Under the pieces are notes generated by a model. The model worked only from the letters and a program-made list of their open reading frames with translations, was not told the origin of the DNA and searched no databases. A stretch of DNA of 64,000 nt from G963677485 sp942492855 (GTDB lineage Bacteria > Armatimonadota > HRBIN16), in NCBI GenBank assembly GCA_942492855.1, contig OW818647.1, forward strand, positions 1,488,001-1,552,000. Reading direction: 5' to 3'. Every line of letters begins with the position of its first letter. The first letter of the stretch is position 1. This document shows positions 46,523 to 54,881 of the stretch, in pieces. The position numbers and the translations under genes are program-made.

Positions 46523-46787
46523 CAGCTGCTCACCGGCGATCCACACCCCTGACCCTCTCCCGACCGGTCCGGTTTTCCCTTTCCGGGCCGGTCTTTCCGG
46601 GTTTGCGTTTTACGGAGCGGAATCCGACGGATGCGACGGATTGGACCGATCCCAATGATAGACAACCACGGGGATAGTGGACTGGTAGCTTGGGCTATCC
46701 GCCAGACCGCGCCGGAGATGGGCTGCACAGCCACCGTAATCGTACTGCGAAACCGGCGCGGTCAAATACCTGATCAGCGGTCAGCCG
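46523..46787. repeat. Palindromes and ACGGAT tract
   Basis: Contains GTCCGGTTTTCCCTTTCCGG (about 46564-46583), an ACGGAT-rich stretch (46618-46650) and a degenerate CGCCAGACCG palindrome pair (46698-46765). No gene. Confidence 0.55.
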
Positions 46788-48956
46788 CTACAGCCCCTTC
46801 AGCAGCGGCTTGATCTCATCAGCGATCAACTGTTTGTAGTGCTGCGCCTCGTTCTGCTCGAACACTCCGTCCAGCTTCTGCAATCCATCGGCTGCCCCAA
46901 GGTAACCCAGCCACAGCGTGTCGCGCTGAAGCCAAACCGCCTCACGCGCCATCATAAAGGGCGTGACCAGCAGACTGAGTATCAGCACGCTGCCCGCCCA
47001 CAGGCTGGCCAGCCGCCGGTTGAGGGCACCGTAATACCGTCCGAACAGTGACATGGCATAGAGCCCGATGATCACGCTGCCCACCAGCATCGCCCACCCG
47101 ATGATGAACAGTGCCATAGAACCATTAAATGACATCGGGTTAAAGAGTGGGTCATTCGAGCGGGTGAGCCAGAATCCAACTATCACACTGCCATATCCAA
47201 TGATGGTGTACTTCAATTCAATGCGTGAATCTGGGGTGCTGATACCCAGTTCACGGCAGCGCTTGCGTGTTTGCTGCCACTCCAGCATCATTGGGATTAG
47301 CAGCACGAGGGCACCAGGTATGGCCCACCAGAATGTCGCCGACTTAAGCAGGCCGGTCTCTGCCAACACCACCACGTAAAGTGCGGGTGCCAGCACGAAA
47401 GTGAGCAGTCGGTTACGAATCTTCTTCCAGTCCGGCAGCAGGAAAATCGTCCGTTCGTTACGGTAAGCACCTACCACCATCCAGATGAAGGCCAGTATAC
47501 TGCTCAGAATCACCAGCATTGCGAGCACGGATGTCCATACCATCACGATGGTTTCACCAGCCAACACGCTCTGTACCCGCTTGAGCGGGGTAAGCTGCGC
47601 GACACTGACCCCGGGGTAATAGGTATTACCCGTCTTGTAGAAGAACGGCATGAGCTCGATGTGTTTTGCTTCCGCTTTTGCTTGTTCTTCTGTCGGTTCG
47701 AGTTTCACCGGTAAGGTGCTTTGTCGAAATGCACGACGCGCCTTCGCCACGTTCTTTTGAAATGCACTGGGATAGGCAGGTCGAATGAGCTTATCACTGT
47801 CGCGAAGAAAGCTAGAGGAGGAGGCGTAGGTCATCATTTGCCTCTGCTCGCTGTTAGCACTGTCTGCGATCAGTAAATTCAACTTCAGGGCTTGCTGAAC
47901 TACCCGTTCGGCCCTGGCATACTCGCCCTGTTCAGCCAGGTAGTCTACCAAATTCAACAGGAACCGGTTACTAAATGACCACGATCGGTCTATCTGACCA
48001 GCCCGTAACCAGCGTGACAGATACTGCTCGTAATAGCGGGGTTGAGGCAGACGCTGCAGCATCCTTAGGCGAAACTCATCGGAGTAGTCGTCAAAACGAG
48101 GCTTCTTTGAGGCTTCTTCCAGCAGTTTCATGCTGCGCTCAAGATCAGCCTTGCTGCGTATCTTGGTGCCTGGTTCAGTCCGAGCGACCAGTGGAAGAAA
48201 CGCCTTATCGAGTTGCACCTTCAGCATGAGCATCGGGTAGAGTGCGTTGTCTGGGTCTTTTTGCATCCCGATCGAAATGAATGTGTTGTAATCTTCAAGG
48301 GTGATGGAGCCTCGTGCATGGTAGAAAGTGTATGTCCCTGGGGTATTGGATATCACATTTTGTTTTGGGTCAAAGACCACTTCGGAACCCACCAGGAAGT
48401 AAGCCAGCATTTTCAAAGCTTCAGGCTCATTACCATGCTTCTGCCAGTATTCCTTAAACCGATCGGTGCGGTATCTATTCTTGTGATTTTCTGGTATGTC
48501 GATATTCCCGATAACATTGAAATCCCCATTAGGGGGCGCAAACACCGAATAGGCAGGGAGGTGGAACTCGTCGGTGGTGACGGACTCCGGATCGTACCGC
48601 ATCTCACGCTGAGCCTCTTGAATCGCACCCAGCCGAAGAAATCCTAATGCCAGACCCGCTAGCAGCATCAACGGCACCAGCACCCAACTGATCATGATGC
48701 GGGCCAGGCTGCGCAGAGTCATCCTGCGGCTGTTGGCTGTCAGCAGTTGGTCGGCCAACTCTGCGGGAGGTCCAAACTGCGCCAACGTCTGCTCTTGGGC
48801 CTCCTCTGGGGACAGCTTCAGTTCCGAGCTTAGCTCCGCGGCACTCTCCTCCAGGTGGCCCATCAGCTCCTGACGCACATCCAAAAGCAGCTCATGGTCA
48901 GCTTTCAAGCCCTCGGTGGCTTGGTCAACCAGCTTCTGGAAGGGGTTGCTACTCAT
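46788..48956 (-). CDS. Large HAAS-domain membrane protein, copy 1
   Basis: A 722-aa protein. Residues 1-75 form a HAAS (permease-prefix) domain (FQKLVDQATEGLKADHELLL...LMGHLEESAAEL), which usually couples to PadR regulators. One membrane segment (about 88-110) precedes a 350-residue extracytoplasmic part rich in TPR-like helices (EALKMLAYFLVGSEVVF, RMLQRLPQPRYYEQYLSRWL). At least six more membrane segments follow to the C-terminus. I know no function for the long version. It is co-transcribed with the padR gene (1-bp gap) and has a paralogue at 49913. Confidence 0.75.
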   Translation of the reverse strand: MSSNPFQKLVDQATEGLKADHELLLDVRQELMGHLEESAAELSSELKLSPEEAQEQTLAQFGPPAELADQLLTANSRRMTLRSLARIMISWVLVPLMLLAGLALGFLRLGAIQEAQREMRYDPESVTTDEFHLPAYSVFAPPNGDFNVIGNIDIPENHKNRYRTDRFKEYWQKHGNEPEALKMLAYFLVGSEVVFDPKQNVISNTPGTYTFYHARGSITLEDYNTFISIGMQKDPDNALYPMLMLKVQLDKAFLPLVARTEPGTKIRSKADLERSMKLLEEASKKPRFDDYSDEFRLRMLQRLPQPRYYEQYLSRWLRAGQIDRSWSFSNRFLLNLVDYLAEQGEYARAERVVQQALKLNLLIADSANSEQRQMMTYASSSSFLRDSDKLIRPAYPSAFQKNVAKARRAFRQSTLPVKLEPTEEQAKAEAKHIELMPFFYKTGNTYYPGVSVAQLTPLKRVQSVLAGETIVMVWTSVLAMLVILSSILAFIWMVVGAYRNERTIFLLPDWKKIRNRLLTFVLAPALYVVVLAETGLLKSATFWWAIPGALVLLIPMMLEWQQTRKRCRELGISTPDSRIELKYTIIGYGSVIVGFWLTRSNDPLFNPMSFNGSMALFIIGWAMLVGSVIIGLYAMSLFGRYYGALNRRLASLWAGSVLILSLLVTPFMMAREAVWLQRDTLWLGYLGAADGLQKLDGVFEQNEAQHYKQLIADEIKPLLKGL

Positions 48957-48957
48957 C

Positions 48958-49296
48958 TTAGGCCTCCTGCAGCAGCAGAACTGCGTTCACGTTTGTGGTG
49001 TAGTCCTTCCAATCTTTCAAGCGTGTCTGCAGGCTCTCCAGGCCCGCCGGCGTGATGCTATAATACCGGCGCGGCCTGTTGTAACCGGGCACCTCCACCC
49101 ATTCGCACTGCAGTTGCCCGCACGACGCCAGCTTGTGCAGCACGGGGTAGAGGCTCCCCTCCTTCCACTTGAACTCACCTTCGGTGCGTTCATTCACGAG
49201 TTTGATGATCTGGTAGCCGTACATCTTTTCTTCTGATAGCATCTTGAGCACCATCATTTCGATGGCACTAGACAGATAGTCAGCATGATTTGCCAT
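48958..49296 (-). CDS. PadR-family transcriptional regulator, copy 1
   Basis: A 112-aa winged-helix regulator. Family marks are IEMMVLKMLSEEKMYGYQI at the N-terminus, FKWKEGSLYPVLHKL (the recognition region) and VPGYNRPRRYYSITPAG (wing). The protein is almost identical to the one at 52066, which points to a recent tandem duplication. PadR genes paired with HAAS membrane proteins are typically self-repressed. SD GGAGG before ATG 49296. Confidence 0.93.
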   Translation of the reverse strand: MANHADYLSSAIEMMVLKMLSEEKMYGYQIIKLVNERTEGEFKWKEGSLYPVLHKLASCGQLQCEWVEVPGYNRPRRYYSITPAGLESLQTRLKDWKDYTTNVNAVLLLQEA

Positions 49297-49321
49297 TTGG
49301 TCGCCTCCGAATACGTTGATG

Positions 49322-49366
49322 TTCTAAGTATACTATGCATAGATATAGAAAGTATATGGGAATTTG
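49322..49366 (-). promoter_or_regulatory. Putative PadR operator/promoter, copy 1
   Basis: AT-rich with the palindrome CTATGCATAG (49333-49342). A GTATACT or TATGCAT core and the leader GTTGATGT are shared with the region upstream of the second padR (52427-52463). Conservation outside the genes, in this AT-rich block only, suggests a shared operator. Confidence 0.45.
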
Positions 49367-49482
49367 AAAATCTAGTATATTTGCTGGTTAAGTGGGCGAC
49401 AGGTGAGAAAGACTGAGCGGATACTACCCCGCCAGGAGCGACACCGTGCTATTGTCAACGAATTCCGCGATGGCTGATTTCC

Positions 49483-49710
49483 GGCACCCACGGAGTGGGT
49501 AGGATTCTTATAGCCACGGGTCAGCGAAGCGCAACCCGTGGTAGGAACCAAAACCAGCTACCCCGAAGTGGGTCGTATCGGATGCCCTGGTAGATCGGCT
49601 GCCAGGTAACAGGTTCGACCCACTTCGGGGTATGCACAATGCGCCGCTTTCCAGGGGTATCGCTGCGCTCACCCCTGGCTACAAGAACCGCTACCCACTT
49701 CGTGGGTGCC
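49483..49710 (-). repeat. Nested palindromic element B (inverted copy of A)
   Basis: Reverse complement of the 25185-25413 core by order of its parts. Arms GGCACCCACGGAGTGGGTA and GCTACCCACTTCGTGGGTGCC close it; inside are CACGGGT..ACCCGTG, TACCCCGAAGTGGGT, ACCCACTTCGGGGTA and AGGGGT..ACCCCT. The centre differs from A by many bases, but every hairpin is kept. Confidence 0.85.
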
Positions 49711-49785
49711 CGGACGATCTGTAGACATGTGCAACTACAACCATGATGAAGCTAACCGGGGCGGTAATAGCCTGCACCACCGATC

Positions 49786-49934
49786 CGACGGATGGGACGG
49801 ATCGGACAGATGGTCCGGCGGTAGGGGCGACCGGCGGTCGCCCTGGGCGGGGAGACCCCGCCCGCGTCGTCGTGGCGGGCGCGGTCTCCGCGCCCTGGGT
49901 GACGAAACCCGTTCACGGGTTGATGGAGCCCGTC
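49786..49934 (+). repeat. Multi-hairpin repeat relative with three triloop hairpins
   Basis: Three perfect 8-bp hairpins with 3-nt loops follow one another: GGGCGACC/GGTCGCCC (49825-49843), GGGCGGGG/CCCCGCCC (49845-49863) and GGGCGCGG/CCGCGCCC (49877-49895). Then comes GGGTGACGAAACCCG, close to the conserved 3' end of the other copies. An ACCCGT/ACGGGT hairpin follows. It overlaps the last codons of the HAAS-protein gene on the other strand. Confidence 0.75.
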
Positions 49935-52069
49935 GCCGATGGGTCGCCCGTCAGCTTACCTATGCTTTCGTGAATAAGCTGATTGGTGTGCTGGGTGAGG
50001 TTCTGCTGGAACCGCCCCTCCAACTGTTTCACGCCACCCTGAGCACCGAGATGCCCCAGCATGAGGGTGTCGCGTTGGAGCCATGTGGCCTCACGTGAGA
50101 GCACCCAAGGGGTGATCAGCAGGCTGAGCACCAGCACGCTGCCCGCCCACAAGCTGGCCAGACGGCGGTTAAGCGCGCTGTAATACCGGACGTTAAGCGA
50201 CATGCCGTACAGCCCGCCCATCACGCCGCCAATCATCAAACTCCATGCTATGACGAACCTCACCAGTGCCATGGTGGATCCGATGGTTTCATACGCCTGG
50301 TCGATGGAGCGGTATAGCAAGAATCCAACCACAATGCTGCTGTAGCCGATGACCGTAGCGATCAGCTCACGGGTGGCATTTGGTGTCGAGACACCTAGCT
50401 CACGGCACCGTCGGCGAGTCAGCGTCCACTCGTAAAGGGCGGGGATTCCGATTAGCACCACGGCTGGGATCGCCCACAAGACAGAGGACTGTTTGATCCA
50501 GCCAAACTCCGCCATCACAGCGACAATAGCTCCTGGTATGAGTACGCCGAGTATCAGCATATTCCGAAGCCGCTTCCAGTCTGGCAGCAGGATCAACACC
50601 CGTTGATGGCGGAAGAGACCGACGACGCTCCAGATGATCGCCAGCAGTGCGCTCAGCACGAGCAGCAGAGCAAAGGCGGTCTGCCAGATCATGATCAGCG
50701 TCTCTGAAGCCAGCACACTCTGAAGGTGCTGCAGCGGTTTGAGAAGGTCGAGGGTCAATCCTCGGAAGTGAGCTGGATTACGAATAATTGAAGCCGGAAT
50801 GAGTTCCACTGTTTTGGAGGTTTCCAGCACAAGCCGTTCCGTGGAGTTCAACCCACCTCGAGTGTCGGAGGAGTCTTCTTTAACAATCGAGTCGATCTGC
50901 TGCGAGTAGGGAGTGGGCTTTACTTTACTGACATATTTAGCGCAGCCTTTTAACAACCCCAGGCTGGTCGAATAGATCACACTCTTTCGTTTTTCTGTAT
51001 TGGAGTTCTCAGCCAGTAGCAGGTTGATCTTCATGGCCTGCTGGGTGGTCCGCTCACAGCTGGCGATATCTCCTTTGGTGTCTTGATATTGCAGCACACG
51101 CCATGTGTAGGCATCAAGGCTTACCGCAGTCTTGCTGATCTGGTCAAGCACGGCTTGGCGTGAGAGATACTGCTCGTAATACCTGGATTTCGGCAGACGA
51201 TTAAGCATTTTGAGTGCGAATTCTTCGGTGTAATCATTATAGCGGGGTTTGGACGCCGCCAGCGCCATCATTTTCAAGCCAGCATCCAGATCGGCCTGGC
51301 TGCTAAACACGTAACTCTGGATCAAACCAGCCTTTGGCGTAAACGCCTTCTGCAGGTAGAGCTGCGCCATCAAGATCGGGTAGAGCGCGTTGTCTGGATC
51401 CTTCTTCAACCCAATCTCGACGAACTTGAGGTATTCAGCCGGCGTGAGGCTGCCTTGGTCAGCCGTCGCCGCGCCAGGTGCCGGATCCACCACAACCGTT
51501 TGACCCGCCAGGAAATAGGCCAGCATGCGCAGTGCTTCCGGTTCATTCTGATGCTGCTGCCAGTGTTTCTTGAACCGGTCTGCCTGGTATCTATTCCGCT
51601 GGTTCTCTGGCGAGTCGATGTTCAACAGTGTTTGTAAGTCTTTTTCTGGGGGAGCGAACACGGAATAAGCAGGCAGCACCACACCGGGATCGCTGCTCGC
51701 GGAGCGTATCTTGGCTTCATTTTGCAGCATGCGGATCGCACCTAAGCGCATCACACCCAGTGCCAGCCCTGCGACCAACATGACAGGAATCAACAGCCAG
51801 CAGATCAATACCCGCGCTATGTTTCGCCTGGACATCCGTTGCCTGTTGGCATCAAATAGCTGATCGGCCACTTCAACGGGTGAGCCGAAATGGGCCTCGA
51901 CCTGTACTACCACCTCATCGGGAGTGACCGTTGGGTCAGCAGCCAACACCGCGGCACTCTCTTCGAGGTGACCGAGAAGCTCTTGCTGCACATCGAGATG
52001 AAGCTCATGATCGCCTTTGAGTCCTTCAGTGGCCTGGTCCACCAGCTTCTGGAAGGGGGTATCACTCAT
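49913..52069 (-). CDS. Large HAAS-domain membrane protein, copy 2
   Basis: A 718-aa paralogue of the protein at 46788 with the same order: HAAS domain (FQKLVDQATEGLKGDHELHLD), first membrane segment near 90-110, long extracytoplasmic helical region (EALRMLAYFLAG, KMLNRLPKSRYYEQYLSRQ), then six or more membrane segments. ATG 52069 overlaps the padR stop (ATGA). The C-terminal residues GDPSATGSINP are encoded by the 5' edge of a multi-hairpin repeat, so the repeat supplies the gene end. Divergence between the two copies is much higher than between their PadR partners. Confidence 0.75.
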   Translation of the reverse strand: MSDTPFQKLVDQATEGLKGDHELHLDVQQELLGHLEESAAVLAADPTVTPDEVVVQVEAHFGSPVEVADQLFDANRQRMSRRNIARVLICWLLIPVMLVAGLALGVMRLGAIRMLQNEAKIRSASSDPGVVLPAYSVFAPPEKDLQTLLNIDSPENQRNRYQADRFKKHWQQHQNEPEALRMLAYFLAGQTVVVDPAPGAATADQGSLTPAEYLKFVEIGLKKDPDNALYPILMAQLYLQKAFTPKAGLIQSYVFSSQADLDAGLKMMALAASKPRYNDYTEEFALKMLNRLPKSRYYEQYLSRQAVLDQISKTAVSLDAYTWRVLQYQDTKGDIASCERTTQQAMKINLLLAENSNTEKRKSVIYSTSLGLLKGCAKYVSKVKPTPYSQQIDSIVKEDSSDTRGGLNSTERLVLETSKTVELIPASIIRNPAHFRGLTLDLLKPLQHLQSVLASETLIMIWQTAFALLLVLSALLAIIWSVVGLFRHQRVLILLPDWKRLRNMLILGVLIPGAIVAVMAEFGWIKQSSVLWAIPAVVLIGIPALYEWTLTRRRCRELGVSTPNATRELIATVIGYSSIVVGFLLYRSIDQAYETIGSTMALVRFVIAWSLMIGGVMGGLYGMSLNVRYYSALNRRLASLWAGSVLVLSLLITPWVLSREATWLQRDTLMLGHLGAQGGVKQLEGRFQQNLTQHTNQLIHESIGKLTGDPSATGSINP

Positions 52070-52410
52070 ATCACGCCCCCCTGCAACAGCATGACCGCAT
52101 TCACGTTGGCAGTATAGCTTTTCCAATCCTTCAGGCGTGTTTGAAGACTCTCCAGGCCCGCAGGCGTGATGCTGTAGTACCGGCGCGGCCGGTTATATCC
52201 GGGCACTTCCACCCATTCACATTGTAGTTGGCCGCAGGACGCCAGCTTGTGGAGCACAGGATAGAGGCTTCCCTCTTTCCATTTGAACTCACCGTCGGTG
52301 CGTTCATTCACGAGTTTGATGATCTGGTAGCCATACATTTTTTCTTCCGATAGCATCTTGAGCACCATCATCTCGATGGCACTCGCCAGATAGTCAGCAT
52401 GGTTAGCCAT
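52066..52410 (-). CDS. PadR-family transcriptional regulator, copy 2
   Basis: A 114-aa winged-helix repressor nearly identical to the copy at 48958 over its first 100 residues (differences such as ASAIE for SSAIE, TDGEF for TEGEF). The C-terminus differs (MLLQGGVI). It overlaps the downstream HAAS gene by 4 bp. With identical DNA-binding parts the two regulators should recognise each other's operators. Confidence 0.93.
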   Translation of the reverse strand: MANHADYLASAIEMMVLKMLSEEKMYGYQIIKLVNERTDGEFKWKEGSLYPVLHKLASCGQLQCEWVEVPGYNRPRRYYSITPAGLESLQTRLKDWKSYTANVNAVMLLQGGVI

Positions 52411-52426
52411 TTCGTCGCCTCCGAAT

Positions 52427-52463
52427 GCGTTGATGTAATACGTATATTATGCATTGATATGCG
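52427..52463 (-). promoter_or_regulatory. Putative PadR operator/promoter, copy 2
   Basis: AT-rich block with GTATATTATGCATTGATAT, matching the block upstream of the first padR gene in order and spacing from the start codon. Confidence 0.45.
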
Positions 52464-52504
52464 GAGAATAGACACATGAATCTCCGTACTGCTCAGCCAT
52501 CGGT

Positions 52505-52686
52505 GACGGGTTCCATCAACCTGCTAAAGCAGGCCTCATCACCCGTCGCTAATCAGTTGGCTGTCCGCTGAAGCGGACGCATCCCGGACTCCCCTGCGCC
52601 CGCTTGCGGGCTGTAAATACCTAGACGCGCGGTGAGGGAACCCCGTAAAGGGACGTCAGTCCCGTGGGGTGACTAAACCCGCGGCA
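52505..52686 (+). repeat. Multi-hairpin repeat, copy 4
   Basis: It begins GACGGGTTCCATCA and ends GGTGACTAAACCCGCGGCA. The stem GACGGGT/ACCCGTC is perfect. The inner hairpin is CCTGC-TAAA-GCAGG where copies 1-3 have GCCCC/GGGGC, and the next is GTCCGC-TGAA-GCGGAC where they have GCCCGC/GCGGGC. Both replacements keep full pairing. It lies in the 404-bp spacer between padR 2 and the phosphotriesterase-like gene. Confidence 0.82.
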
Positions 52687-52814
52687 ATGGTGACAGAGTA
52701 TTTACGAATCACCAAGTATATTTACTGTCTTCGACGTCGTTCAGGCCTGAAATGCCTGAGCTTATGTATTATATGGGTAGACCAACTCAATTCGTCACCC
52801 AACAGGAGGACGCC

Positions 52815-53759
52815 ATGGCTCAGCAGTATCTCACCACCGTTCTGGGTGATCGCCCCGCCAGCAGCATGAAACTGATCCTGCCGCACGAGCACATTCTCGT
52901 GGATTTCGGAGGGGCGGACACCGCCAGCCCCAGCCGTTACGACGCGGAGGCGGTCTACCAGAAAGCATTGCCTCAACTCAAACAGGCGCGAGCACTGGGG
53001 GTGGAATGTGTGGTGGAGTGTACCCCGGAGTATCTAGGCCGCGATGTGCGACTCATGCGCCGTCTGAGCCAGGCGAGCGGGATGCAGATCATCGTGCCCA
53101 CAGGGATGTACGCCGCTGCGAACTACAAGTTCATCCCGAAGTGGGCTTATGACGCCAGCGTAGAGCAGCTCGCCTCGCGCTGGATCACGGAGCACAGGGA
53201 GGGCATCGAGGGCAGCGGTGTGAAGCCCGGATTCATCAAGATCGGTGTGAACCCGCAACTTGCCGATATCGAGCGCAAACTGGTGCGGGCGGCCGCCCAG
53301 GCGCACAGGCAGACAGGCTTGACCATCGCCAGCCACACCGGCGAAGGCCCAGCGATCGAGCAGCAACTGAGCATCCTGCGCGAAGAGGGCGTCCACCCCT
53401 CAGCATTGGTGTGGGTCCACGCCAACGGCGAGCCCGACATAGAGCGGCTGGTCCGGGTTGCCCGCAGCGGCTGCTGGGTGGAGTTTGACGGTCTGAGTGA
53501 GAGCAGCCTTGAGCAGCACCTCCAACTGGTGCTTCAGATGAAGAAGGCCGGTCTGTTGCACCGCGTGCTGGTCAGCCACGATGCCGGCTGGTATGCGGTC
53601 GGTGAGCCAGACGGCGGCACCTGGCGGCCTTTCACACTGTTGTCTGAGAGGTTCTTGCCCGCATTATTGGCAGCCGGCTTAAGTTCAACTGATATCCGCT
53701 GGCTGACACAAACCAACCCCACCCGAGCGTTCGCCGCTGGAGTGCGGAAGGGCGTGTAG
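52815..53759 (+). CDS. Phosphotriesterase-family metallohydrolase
   Basis: A 314-aa amidohydrolase-fold enzyme of the PTE family. The metal site is complete: HEH pair in PHEHILVD (H24, H26), the carbamylated Lys in GFIKIG (K142), SHTGEG (H174), VHANGE (H202) and SHDAGW (D256). ATG 52815 is preceded by GGAGG; the longer reading has no ribosome site. Family members hydrolyse lactones, phosphotriesters or related esters; the physiological substrate is unknown. Single gene with no obvious operon partner. Confidence 0.9.
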   Translation: MAQQYLTTVLGDRPASSMKLILPHEHILVDFGGADTASPSRYDAEAVYQKALPQLKQARALGVECVVECTPEYLGRDVRLMRRLSQASGMQIIVPTGMYAAANYKFIPKWAYDASVEQLASRWITEHREGIEGSGVKPGFIKIGVNPQLADIERKLVRAAAQAHRQTGLTIASHTGEGPAIEQQLSILREEGVHPSALVWVHANGEPDIERLVRVARSGCWVEFDGLSESSLEQHLQLVLQMKKAGLLHRVLVSHDAGWYAVGEPDGGTWRPFTLLSERFLPALLAAGLSSTDIRWLTQTNPTRAFAAGVRKGV

Positions 53760-53879
53760 ATCGAGCGGTCGAAATGCATCGCGCGACACCACAGGTGACG
53801 AAGCGAGGTAGGGACATGGCGTGCCATGTCCATGGCGGTGGGTATGGTGTCAGTTAAGAAAACATCCGCGTACCACGTT
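53760..53879. other. Spacer after phosphotriesterase-like gene
   Basis: Contains the short palindrome GGACATGGCGTGCCATGTCC (about 53812-53831), likely the terminator or another small repeat. No gene. Confidence 0.4.
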
Positions 53880-54018
53880 GCCGCGACATCAATGTCTCGG
53901 CTACTGATCAACAAGGCTGCTGAAGCAGCCTGAAATTGCGAGCTCACCAACGGCACGTAGTGCCGCAGTCCGTTTCAACGGACTTGATGGTCAATAGCCG
54001 AGACATTGATGTCGCGGC
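53880..54018. repeat. Cloverleaf-like palindromic element
   Basis: 24-bp perfect inverted arms (53880-53903 and 53995-54018; core CCGCGACATCAATGTCTCGG) enclose three perfect hairpins: GGCTGC-TGAA-GCAGCC (53915-53930), CGGCAC-GTA-GTGCCG (53951-53965) and GTCCGT-TTCA-ACGGAC (53968-53983). The 20-bp arm core recurs at 54943-54962. Confidence 0.85.
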
Positions 54019-54078
54019 GAGAGATGCATCTTATCCGGTTTTTACCACGTGTGCCTACCAGTACATAGTCAGAGCCCC

Positions 54079-54165
54079 GATTCGTCGTAATTAATGTGGC
54101 GTTAGTACATTTATTCGTCGTAAAAAGTGTACTGACACCACACTTTTTCGTCGTAAAAAGTGTAC
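54079..54165. repeat. Three imperfect repeats, possible solo transposon end
   Basis: The unit begins TTCGTCGTAAAAAGTGTAC (two close copies at about 54112 and 54147, one degenerate TTCGTCGTAATTAATGTGG at 54080), spaced about 34 bp. Read on the minus strand it is GTACACTTTTTACGACGAA. Multiple internal repeats like this occur at the ends of IS21-type elements. No transposase is present, so it may be a leftover end. Confidence 0.45.
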
Positions 54166-54323
54166 GTATGCCGTGCTTGCGCCTATATCATCGTTGCAGT
54201 AAGGTGATTGGTGCCAGATGCCTGACCTTGACCCGTGGCAACGAAATCCAGTAATATACATCAAAGCACAACGGTTCCTGCGTGCCAACAACAGCTCGCT
54301 TCGTATTCAAAGAGGTCAGTAAA

Positions 54324-54881
54324 ATGCCATTAAGCGTTAAGGTTCGAACAAAAACACTCGTAGTACTCATCGTGATCATCATAGCACTATGGGCTGTCTG
54401 GTGGTTATTGCCATCAGGTATCTACCTGTACAAGAACTATGGCCTGGATGTCACTGTGACGAAGGGACGGGTGAACGGAATAATGGCTTCACCAGATGGC
54501 GGCTGGTCATCATGGGGTGTTCTGGGTGGTGGTCGGGGATCGAATGAGGAGTTGGCGCAGGAAGCGCAAGAGCGTCAGAAATGGATATACTCGCATCTGG
54601 ATCTGCGCGGTTACAGGTTTGGGATGAGCCGCGATGACGTTGAGGCGAATGCCAGAAGACGCGGTGACCGCATTGCACCCGAAAGCGGAATGGTCAGAAC
54701 AAAAGACGACACAACCTTGATGTTCTCCTACGATGACAAACAAAAGCTAAAATCGGTGGCTATGCCTGCCAACTACGGTCCAAAACTTGGATTTCGCCAG
54801 GGCAGTACCGTATGGAGTATGAAGCGGGCAATCGGAGAACCAAGTTTCGCAATGCGTGACAAGAAGGCTTTATCATTCTAG
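54324..54881 (+). CDS. Membrane-anchored protein, possibly truncated
   Basis: A 185-aa protein that I do not recognise. ATG 54324 has AGAGG 8 nt upstream. It has one membrane segment (TLVVLIVIIIALWAVWWLLPSG), then a charged region with GYRFGMSRDDVEANARRRGD, and DDTTLMFSYDDKQKLKSVAMP. This is the pattern of small domains in which a helix is followed by a beta pair (SmpA/BLG-like). The stop codon TAG belongs to a repeat element that starts at 54879, so the gene may have lost its original C-terminus by insertion of that element. Confidence 0.6.
   Translation: MPLSVKVRTKTLVVLIVIIIALWAVWWLLPSGIYLYKNYGLDVTVTKGRVNGIMASPDGGWSSWGVLGGGRGSNEELAQEAQERQKWIYSHLDLRGYRFGMSRDDVEANARRRGDRIAPESGMVRTKDDTTLMFSYDDKQKLKSVAMPANYGPKLGFRQGSTVWSMKRAIGEPSFAMRDKKALSF

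Noticed and set aside
54079..54165. CRISPR array
   Set aside because: Only three units, the first degenerate, with spacers of about 14 bp and no cas genes in the window.
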